Source of the DNA: Elusimicrobia bacterium HGW-Elusimicrobia-3
Lineage (GTDB): Bacteria; Elusimicrobiota; Elusimicrobia; Elusimicrobiales; UBA9959
DNA length: 64,000 nt
NCBI GenBank assembly: GCA_002840355.1
Contig: PHAL01000009.1
Location: 1 to 64,000, forward strand
Direction: 5' to 3'
A program made the position numbers and the translations under genes. Shown piece after piece: positions 31,001 to 37,767 of the stretch. The notes beneath the pieces are model-generated. The model was not told where the DNA came from. It was given only the letters and a program-made list of their open reading frames with translations, and did no database searches. How positions within the stretch are numbered: position 1 is the stretch's first letter; each line of letters begins with the position of its first letter.

Positions 31001-32674
31001 CCGCTGCTCAGCGGGCGCCAGTACCAGGTGGTGGCCCGTTCTTCCGACGCTGCCGGGGACTACTCGCAGCTGCTGGCCACCCATACCTTTACTTTCGACG
31101 CGGCCGCCCCGGCCGCCGTGGTGCTGTACCCCGCCGACGGCTCCACCGCGGCCTCCGTGGCCGCCGTCAGCGGCACCGCCGCCGACCCGCAGTCCGGCAT
31201 AACCTCCGTGGACGCGGCGCTGAAGCGCCTCTCCGACGGTAAATGGTGGAAGAACTCCGTATCCGAATGGGACGCCGTGCCCGAGCCGCTGCAGGCCGGC
31301 ACCACGCCCTACTGGACCTGGACTTTCCAGCCTTACCTGCGCGACTCGCTGGCGCACGGCGCCTCCTACTATGTAACGGTGCGCGCCTCCGACCTGGCCG
31401 TGCCGGTAAATACCGGCGCTTTCCACGTTTCGGGCTCCACGTTCACCTACACCGACGCCACGCCGCCGCCGCCCACGGGCGGCCTGGCCGCCGCTCCCGG
31501 GGCTTTCAGCGGCGCCGTCAACCTCTCCTGGCCTTCCGCCGGCGACAACGCGGCCGGCGGCTACCTGCTGGAGGGCTCGTACAAGATAGCCTATTCCACC
31601 TATACGGGCGCCCCCGTGTCCACGGATACGGCCCAGGTGGCCATCGCCACCGCCGCCGTCACCGCCGGCACCACGCGCTACTGGACGCTGACCGGCCTGG
31701 ACCCGGCCGCCGTCTACTATTTCACGCTCTGGACCGCCGACGACGCGCTGAACTGGTCCTCGGTCTCCAACGAGGCCTCGGCCCTGAGCGGGGCCCCCGA
31801 CAGCGGCGCGCTGACCGGCAGCGTCACCGACGCCTCCGCCCAGCCGCTGACCGGCGTGCTGGTAGAGGCCCGCTCGCCCGCGGGGGCGCTGGAGGGCAGC
31901 GACTACACCGACGCTTTCGGCGCGTACTCCATCCCTGGAGTGGACTCGCTCTTCGTCACTGTCCGGGCGGTCTGGACCGCGCAGGACATAGAGAGCTCCG
32001 TTTCCAAGGAGAGCGTGCCCAACGGGTCCTCCGGCGTGAACTTCAGCCTGAGCGTCTCCTACCAGCTGGCCAGTATTCTCGGCACGATCCCGTCGAACTA
32101 CCTGCCGGCCTCTTCCGCGGCCAGGCCCGCCTCCGCGCGTTATACCACGCGCGAGACCCGGACTTCTTCCGGCGCGGAGCCCTTCGTGGAGCTGTTCAGC
32201 CGCGGCCGCCGCATAGGCGCGGCCTACACCGACGCCGCCGGCTCGTTCGAGATCCCGAACCTGCTGCCCGGCACCTACTCGCTGCGCGTCTTCAACGGCT
32301 CGGAGTTCAGCAGGCTGGAGACGGTCAAGCTGGGGCCCGGCGAGCGGCTGGTCTTCTCGCCGCAGTGGGACCTGCTCAACAAGGCCGGCGTCTTCGCCTA
32401 TCCCAACCCGGCCAGTACCGAGGTTCACTTCCACTTCTCGCCGTCCGCGGTCTCTTTCAGGGCCGAGGTACAGATCTTCGATATCTCCGGGCGCCTGGTG
32501 AGGACGCTCAGCGACCACGCGCCGGACCTGCCGCAGCTCGGCGGCAGGCGCCTGACCTGGGACCTGGCGCGCGACGGCGCGGCGCCGGGCGTGTATCTCT
32601 TCGTGCTGCGGGTTAAAGACGTCTCCACCGGCCGGGCGGAGAAGGTGGTAAAGAAGTTCGCGGTGGTGCGTTAG
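28067..32674 (+). CDS. Large Kelch-like/FN3/Ig surface protein with carboxypeptidase-regulatory-like and T9SS-A/FlgD-like C-terminal domain
   Basis: Signal peptide; Kelch-like GSHVYLSGGFDG..., RLYILGGS...; FN3 TTYYARVRLQDGD; C-terminal FAYPNPASTEVHFHF...QIFDISGRLVRTL...GVYLFVLRVKD...KFAVVR. Confidence 0.85.
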   Translation: MTLNLIAAMLLLLAQAAAAQTKSAGIITVLGDAADYSSASAGQSHADGKVVQGGLAGAAHGSQEFHNISSDIVLESGFYSKLVSSAAALDYAAQGVSSYTLAWTEQGWPYPANPAGTTYDLFVSTWAEADPYMVTYSTDEHGYPVESLAPNTSYYNFLLANYMEGDYSSYASSTAVTLAAVPSTGVFTLTDAGHSTLGLAFAYSGNPPPQLGGWETAAPPDTLPAPRSGAAAVVYGSHVYLSGGFDGVYYSSAVFRAEIAADGSLGAWLTAGYMPEGLYGHQAVAARGRLYILGGSVSGEARNEVWSADLSSAGAIGAWQTEIAFNDAVYFHAAALAGSRIYVAGGYKSGTGVLGTLNYADIGPDGTLSAWQGAGGGMPSPRYGHSLTALEGRLLLAGGRDGAEARAETWIYDPAGDSWTPYTPLPSPRYGHAAAAADNRLYLLGGNNGYGPQRHVFHSNVPASGTAPWEAGQPVPAERQFAAPALTGPRLYLFGGSPGSAAADSVYSARVLGAEYEAQVALNAGFTGAKTSGWSAGPSFAFTGLQPATQYYYRARARNWAGVATDYSQSGSTFTYAAVPGTAAWTNVWVDSATVNWTANGNPAGSDYSLVYSSYPDYSYPHSLSVAGALSVDLSGLEQSTTYYARVRLQDGDFLSRYADLPPARTSFDPALDISSPTIDDQQGDIPGWRSTNTFLCDVNFADVGAAGLDRIELRVSTRAADPNSFVGAWTAAITAINQDSYAADWPLTQPVWETMLDGASNYVSVRAYDRSGNYSEQLELFMVRKDTTPPEIISAYLAPLAWQIDYPGDVTGLDFGDPLSGLARVQYSVSASKNFADGAVIPWTDIPGLTPGATWYRPTLTYSFNALANATSNYFSFRAVDVAGSTRTLADAFGIAKNVSGPIVGISTPTALFLSTFTLVSGDTAETNAHQVEGTEVSIRDLTSLLYYNAGAFLSGSQAWQDAQDFPSSYTIIFQNLPLLSGRQYQVVARSSDAAGDYSQLLATHTFTFDAAAPAAVVLYPADGSTAASVAAVSGTAADPQSGITSVDAALKRLSDGKWWKNSVSEWDAVPEPLQAGTTPYWTWTFQPYLRDSLAHGASYYVTVRASDLAVPVNTGAFHVSGSTFTYTDATPPPPTGGLAAAPGAFSGAVNLSWPSAGDNAAGGYLLEGSYKIAYSTYTGAPVSTDTAQVAIATAAVTAGTTRYWTLTGLDPAAVYYFTLWTADDALNWSSVSNEASALSGAPDSGALTGSVTDASAQPLTGVLVEARSPAGALEGSDYTDAFGAYSIPGVDSLFVTVRAVWTAQDIESSVSKESVPNGSSGVNFSLSVSYQLASILGTIPSNYLPASSAARPASARYTTRETRTSSGAEPFVELFSRGRRIGAAYTDAAGSFEIPNLLPGTYSLRVFNGSEFSRLETVKLGPGERLVFSPQWDLLNKAGVFAYPNPASTEVHFHFSPSAVSFRAEVQIFDISGRLVRTLSDHAPDLPQLGGRRLTWDLARDGAAPGVYLFVLRVKDVSTGRAEKVVKKFAVVR

Positions 32675-32720
32675 GCCGGCCGCCGGCCGCGTTTAAAATA
32701 ATATAATTTAAGGCTGAATA

Positions 32721-34634
32721 ATGCGTAAACTTGCCGTACTCATACTTTTCTCTCTCGTTTGTCAGGCCCGGCCGCTGCTGGCGCAGGACGCCGCGAGCCT
32801 GCAGTTCACGGTGGCCGCGCCCGACCCGGTGATGGCCGGCGAGGAAGTGACCCTGCAGACGCTGGCCGTCAACAGCGGCGCCTCCGTGTGGGAGCGCGGC
32901 AGCTACTACTGGATCGGCGAGGTGTACGCCATAGAGGGGGAGGGCCGCCGCTTCCTTACCCAGACGGCCTCCGTGTCGCCGGCCGAGGACGTGGCCCCGG
33001 GCGCGGCGCAGGGCGTGCAGCTGCCGTTCCGCGTGCCCGACAACCTGGCCGGGCGGCGCCTGCTCTACCGCGTGTTCCTCATCAAGGACGGCCGCCGCAT
33101 CCTCGAGACGGATTTCAAGGGCTTCCAGGTCATAGAGAAGGAACTGCGCTACACGATCCCCGAGGATTTCAAGATCGGCGGCGACGTCTCCTTCACCTAC
33201 AAGAACAACAGCCGCGACGGCTGGGACCACCACCAGGGCATCACCTCGGCCAACCTCGTGGGCAAGATCCGGCAATCCTCCTTCCTGTTCAATACCTACG
33301 TGGTGCACACCTATCACCGGCCGATCACGCCCACGATCGTGCTGCTCAACTACTACGCCCCGTGGGGCACGCTTAGCATCGGCGATATCTCGCCCACCCT
33401 GACGCCGCTGTCGATGGACGGGCAGGGCATGCGCGGCGTCTCGTTCGAGCGGGCGCGGGGGAAATACTCGCTGCTGGCCCTGGTGGGCCGCATCGTGGCG
33501 CCCGAGGAGCCGGGCCCGAACAGCGGCGGCCGCTTCGCGCGCTACACCAGCGGCCTGAAGGCCGGCTGGCAGTTCCGGCCCAACCTCAAGGTCTCCGTGG
33601 ACGCGGTGATGAGCCGCGACGACATGCACTCCATCAACATCACCACGACGGCGCTGACCATAAAGCCGCAGCAGACCGTGGTCTACGGCCTCAACGCCGA
33701 GTGGAAGTTCCTCAAAGCGTTCTCGCTCAACAGCGACTACCAGATGAGCGCCTACAAGGCGGACATGGAGGCTTCGGAAGCGGCGCTGGGCGGCTCGGCC
33801 TGGAAGCAGGAGCTGAAATACCGCGCCGACCTGTTCACCGCGCGCGGCGCGCTGTCGCGCATAGACCCCAAGTTCTATTCCTTCGGCAGCCCGTCGGTGA
33901 TCTCGGACCGGCAGGTGGTGGACGCCGAACTGGGCCTTTTCCCGGCGGACTGGACCACCTTTACCATGGCCTACAACGCCTACACCGACAACCTGGACGC
34001 CGACCCGGCCAAGACCACCACGGACCAGGTCCAGACCACGCTGGGCAACATGCTGCGCATCCTGGGCAAGACGGTGGTGAACACCTCGGTCATGACCAAT
34101 ACCGCCAAGGCCCAGACCGAGGGCGTGCAGGACAACCAGACCACCACGCTCAACCTCTCGGTGACCCAGCCGCTGGGCCGGCATACGCTGAGCGCCGGGA
34201 TGCAGCAATCCTCTTTCAAGGACAACCTCGGGCTCTCCCACGACCTGGACAGCTCGCTGCTCTCGCTCAACGGCTCTTTCAAGATCAACCGGCGGCTGTC
34301 CCTGTCGACGGGCCTGGTGGGTTCCTCCACGAAGGACAAGGCGGATTCTTCCATCAGCAAGAACAGCAGCCTGACCGCCAGCCTCTCCTACGCCATCCCG
34401 CGCCGCGGCATGGCCGTGCAGTGCTGGGCCACGCTGGCCTCGGCCGAGAACGACTCGCCGCTTTCGCCGGCCGATAATAGTTCTGTCACGCTCAACGTGG
34501 AAACGGTCTGGCTGAAGAGCCAGAATTCCCGCTTCACTTTCGGCGTGGGCGGGGTCTCGCGCACGGACAACCTCAACCCGGCCGCCGACGAGACCGTGCT
34601 GAACATCATGACCAGGTACAATTACTCGTTCTGA
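32721..34634 (+). CDS. Predicted outer-membrane beta-barrel protein, unknown family
   Basis: Signal peptide; alternating amphipathic strands; terminal aromatic ...IMTRYNYSF. Confidence 0.7.
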   Translation: MRKLAVLILFSLVCQARPLLAQDAASLQFTVAAPDPVMAGEEVTLQTLAVNSGASVWERGSYYWIGEVYAIEGEGRRFLTQTASVSPAEDVAPGAAQGVQLPFRVPDNLAGRRLLYRVFLIKDGRRILETDFKGFQVIEKELRYTIPEDFKIGGDVSFTYKNNSRDGWDHHQGITSANLVGKIRQSSFLFNTYVVHTYHRPITPTIVLLNYYAPWGTLSIGDISPTLTPLSMDGQGMRGVSFERARGKYSLLALVGRIVAPEEPGPNSGGRFARYTSGLKAGWQFRPNLKVSVDAVMSRDDMHSINITTTALTIKPQQTVVYGLNAEWKFLKAFSLNSDYQMSAYKADMEASEAALGGSAWKQELKYRADLFTARGALSRIDPKFYSFGSPSVISDRQVVDAELGLFPADWTTFTMAYNAYTDNLDADPAKTTTDQVQTTLGNMLRILGKTVVNTSVMTNTAKAQTEGVQDNQTTTLNLSVTQPLGRHTLSAGMQQSSFKDNLGLSHDLDSSLLSLNGSFKINRRLSLSTGLVGSSTKDKADSSISKNSSLTASLSYAIPRRGMAVQCWATLASAENDSPLSPADNSSVTLNVETVWLKSQNSRFTFGVGGVSRTDNLNPAADETVLNIMTRYNYSF

Positions 34635-34652
34635 CCCGGCCGCGCCGGGGCG

Positions 34653-34683
34653 AAAAAAAGGGCCGCTGTCGGCCCTTTTTTTG
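34653..34683. terminator. Bidirectional Rho-independent terminator between barrel gene and motor operon
   Basis: aaaaaaagggccgctgtcggccctttttttg. Confidence 0.85.
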
Positions 34684-34701
34684 TTTATTGAGGAGAGGTG
34701 T

Positions 34702-35628
34702 TCAGGAGCGGGCGCCGGCTTGCTTGCGGGCGCCTTTCCTGGTTTTGCGCGGCTCGGGCCGGGCGGCCTCGGGCAATGCTTCGTCCAGCGCCTTGAGGTA
34801 TTCCGGCAGCTGCTCGTCGCCGGGGGAGAGCTGCAGCGCGCGCTGCCACGAGCTCCGGGCCTGGCGGTAATCCTTGAGCTGCAGGTAGGCCGAGCCGGCC
34901 CTTTTGAGCGCGGTGACGTCGTCGGGCTCCAGGCGCAGCACGCCTTCGAGCTCCTTGACGGCCAGGTAGAACTTGGCGTCGTAGATGTGGTGCAGGGCCT
35001 TTTCCTTCTTGTGCTCCAGCACGGCGACGTTGCGCGGCTTGGTGTCGTTGAGCCGCAGCTGCGGCGCTTCGGTCTCGAGCGCGGCCACCAGGCGTGGAAA
35101 AGCTTTTTCCGCCGGCGCCAGCTCGGCGGCGTAGCGCAGCGCGTCGTAGGCGAAGGGCAGGTCCGCCTTCTCGCCCAGCCAGGCGCTGATGCCGTCCGCC
35201 GCGGCGCCCCAGGCCCTGGAGGCCGACGGGCGGCGGGGGGCGATGGCCGAGATGTTGCGCAGCCGGCCCTGGGCCGCGACATAGTGCGGGTTCGTAGGGT
35301 CGGTAGCCAGCAGCTCTTCGAGCTTCTGCAGCGCGTCGGCGTACTGGGCGCGCTGCACCAGGCGCGCGAAGGCGCCCTTCAGGTCGGACGCGGAGCCGGC
35401 CATTTTGCGGCGGGCCTCTTCTATCATGTTCTTGGCGGTGGTCTGCTTGGGGTCGGCCCGCAGCACCATGTTCCACTGCTCGATGGCCTTGGAGTATTCC
35501 CCGGCCACGTAATGGGCGAAGGCCTTGTCGTAATAGGCCTTGAGGTCGAAATTTTCCGGGGCGGGCTGGGCCAGGGCGGCGAGCACGGAGAAGGCGGCGA
35601 GCGCCGCGGCTAGAAGAAGTGTTTTCAT
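34702..35628 (-). CDS. Secreted TPR-repeat protein (last gene of motor-like operon)
   Basis: Signal peptide MKTLLLAAALAAFSVLAALA; TPRs AFAHYVAGEYSKAIEQWNMVLRADP, AYLQLKDYRQARSSWQRALQLSP; 4-bp overlap with upstream MotB-like ORF. Confidence 0.85.
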   Translation of the reverse strand: MKTLLLAAALAAFSVLAALAQPAPENFDLKAYYDKAFAHYVAGEYSKAIEQWNMVLRADPKQTTAKNMIEEARRKMAGSASDLKGAFARLVQRAQYADALQKLEELLATDPTNPHYVAAQGRLRNISAIAPRRPSASRAWGAAADGISAWLGEKADLPFAYDALRYAAELAPAEKAFPRLVAALETEAPQLRLNDTKPRNVAVLEHKKEKALHHIYDAKFYLAVKELEGVLRLEPDDVTALKRAGSAYLQLKDYRQARSSWQRALQLSPGDEQLPEYLKALDEALPEAARPEPRKTRKGARKQAGARS

Positions 35629-36275
35629 GATTTGGTTTCCTGTGGCTGGGCCTGGCGCATGATGATCATCTCTATGCGCCGGTTCCTGGCGCGGTTCTCT
35701 TCGGTATCGTTCGGGGCGGCCGGGCGGAACTCCCCGTAGCCGAAAGCCGTCAGGCGCCCGGGGTTTACGCCCTTGGACGCGAGGTAATCGATAACGGAGA
35801 AAGCGCGCATGATGGACAGCTCCCTGTTGGAGGCGAACTTCCTGCCGAGCATGCGGGCAGAGTCCGTATGGCCCTCCACCACCACGCTGTTCTCCATCTT
35901 CAGCAGGCTGTCGGCTACCGGGTCCAGCACCGACATCGCGGTGCGCTTGAGCCTGGCCGAGCCGGAGTCGAAGAGCACCGGCGAAGCGAAGGTCAGCTTT
36001 ATGCGCGAGGTGCTGAACTCCAGTCCCAGGCTGCCCTCCTTGATCTGCTCCTTGAGGTCCTCTTCCACCTTGCTGGCCGCGTCCAGCTCCTTGATCTTCT
36101 GGTCGGCGTGCTTGATGCCCAGTTCTTTCTGCATCTGGGCCAGCGCCTTCTCGTATTCGGAGCCTTTCATGTTGTAGGCGAAGCCGTACAGGGCGAGGAA
36201 CAGGATGACCATGCAGGTCATCAGGTCCGCGTAAGGGACCATCCAGAGCTGGGAGTTGTCTTTCTTTTCGCTCAT
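35625..36275 (-). CDS. MotB/OmpA-family protein (paralog 2)
   Basis: N-terminal TM with Asp (YADLMTCMVILFLALYGF); OmpA-C VVEGHTDSAR...GYGEFRPAAPNDTEENRARNRRIE. Confidence 0.88.
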   Translation of the reverse strand: MSEKKDNSQLWMVPYADLMTCMVILFLALYGFAYNMKGSEYEKALAQMQKELGIKHADQKIKELDAASKVEEDLKEQIKEGSLGLEFSTSRIKLTFASPVLFDSGSARLKRTAMSVLDPVADSLLKMENSVVVEGHTDSARMLGRKFASNRELSIMRAFSVIDYLASKGVNPGRLTAFGYGEFRPAAPNDTEENRARNRRIEMIIMRQAQPQETKS

Positions 36276-36946
36276 TCTCGCGGTACTATGATCTCTATCC
36301 TGCGGTTTTTTGCGCGGCCTTCGGCCGTGTCGTTGGGGGCGGCCGGCCGGTGCTCGCCATAGGCCGCGGCTATCATGCGCTCCTGGGGGACCGAGTACCG
36401 GGCGGCCAGCAGGTCCACCACGGCGTTGGCGCGGGCCGCCGAAAGTTCCCAGTTGGTGCCGTAGTCGCCGGACTTGATGGGCACGGCGTCGGTGTGGCCT
36501 TCCACTATCACGTCGTTGGGCAGCGTGTTGAGCACCTCGGCCACCGGCCCCAGCACCTCGGCGGAAGAGCCGCCCAGCTCCGCCTTGCCCGAGCGGAAGA
36601 GCACCGGCGCGGCGATGTTGATCTTGATCTGTTTGGCGGTGATCTGCACCTCCGCCATGTCCTTCATGCCCGCCCTGAGCAGGTCCTCGGCCAGCTTGCG
36701 CGCCAGGTCCTCCTCCGTGAACTTCTTGACCACGTCCTCGGCCCGCTTTTCCTTCTGCTGCTGCGCGTTGTCCTTGTCGAAACCCTGCAGGAACTCCGTG
36801 TTGGAGGCCAGGTCGGGGCGGACGGTGAAGACGTAGAGGATCAGGAAGAACAGCATGAGGTTGGTCATGATATCCGCGAGCACGACGAGCCAGAGCGGGT
36901 TGTCGCCCACTTTATGGCTGGAATATCTTTCTATGAAGAACTTCAT
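36272..36946 (-). CDS. MotB/OmpA-family protein (paralog 1)
   Basis: N-terminal TM with Asp (LADIMTNLMLFFLILYVF); OmpA-C VEGHTDAVPIKSGDYGTNWELSAARA...RAKNRRIEIIVPRE. Confidence 0.9.
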   Translation of the reverse strand: MKFFIERYSSHKVGDNPLWLVVLADIMTNLMLFFLILYVFTVRPDLASNTEFLQGFDKDNAQQQKEKRAEDVVKKFTEEDLARKLAEDLLRAGMKDMAEVQITAKQIKINIAAPVLFRSGKAELGGSSAEVLGPVAEVLNTLPNDVIVEGHTDAVPIKSGDYGTNWELSAARANAVVDLLAARYSVPQERMIAAAYGEHRPAAPNDTAEGRAKNRRIEIIVPRE

Positions 36947-36976
36947 GCGGTGCGCCTCTGGAAACGGCCGCGGGCT

Positions 36977-37750
36977 TTACGCGCCCGTCTTGGCCTTGCG
37001 CCTCAGCGCCAGCGACAGGTAGCCCTCGAGCTTCTTGGAGACCAGCCAGGGCACGTCCCCGTCGTAGATGGAGAGCACGCCCTTGGCGATGATCTCCCGG
37101 CTGAGGATGTCCTCGTCGGAATAGTAGCCCAGCTTGCTGGCGATGGGCAGGAACAGGAAGTTGGCCGAGAAGATGCCGTAGAAGGAGGCGGTCATGGCGA
37201 TGGCCATCGACGAGCCCATCTTCGACGGATCCTGGATATTCCTGAGCACCTGCACGACGCCGATCAGGGTGCCGAGCAGGCCGAAGATGGGGGCGAACGT
37301 GCCGGCCGAATTGAAGATGTTGGTCTGCTGCTGGTGGCGCAGGCGGGTGGTGTTGATGTCGTTCTCCATGCGCTCGAGCAGGATGTGGCTGTCCACGCCG
37401 TCGAGCATCATCTGGCAGGCGTCGGTCAGGAACGGGTGCGGCGAGGTGCGCAGCTCGCCGGCGATGGCGTCTATGCCGCTCTTCTTGCCGATCTCGGCGT
37501 AGCGCACGATGGCGCGGATGAGTTCGTGTATGGGCGGGCGCTTGGGGGGAAAGATCACCATCTTCACCGAGGACTTCAGCCATTTAAGCGAGGCCCAGGG
37601 GTAGGCGATCATCACCGAGCCGGCCGTGCCGCCGAAGATCAGGATGATAGCCTCCCAGTTGAGCAGGAACTTGAGCATGCCGCCGGTGGAGAGCACGAAG
37701 ATTATGACGCCCAACCCGGTCAGGCCTCCAAGGAATGTCATCAGGTCCAT
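36977..37750 (-). CDS. MotA/TolQ/ExbB-family proton channel, MotA-like
   Basis: MotA-like length and motifs: LLNWEAIILIFGGTAGSVMIAYPW, AGTFAPIFGLLGTLIGVVQVL, MAIAMTASFYGIFSANFLFLPIA. Confidence 0.9.
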   Translation of the reverse strand: MDLMTFLGGLTGLGVIIFVLSTGGMLKFLLNWEAIILIFGGTAGSVMIAYPWASLKWLKSSVKMVIFPPKRPPIHELIRAIVRYAEIGKKSGIDAIAGELRTSPHPFLTDACQMMLDGVDSHILLERMENDINTTRLRHQQQTNIFNSAGTFAPIFGLLGTLIGVVQVLRNIQDPSKMGSSMAIAMTASFYGIFSANFLFLPIASKLGYYSDEDILSREIIAKGVLSIYDGDVPWLVSKKLEGYLSLALRRKAKTGA

Positions 37751-37767
37751 AATAGTTTACCTCGGTG

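Noticed and set aside
29660-32518. 952-aa minus-strand ORF opposite the Kelch/FN3 gene
   Set aside because: Antisense artefact of codon bias; no motifs.
32613-35282. 889-aa minus-strand ORF
   Set aside because: Overlaps the TPR gene in another frame and runs antisense to the barrel gene; composition consistent with shadow ORF.
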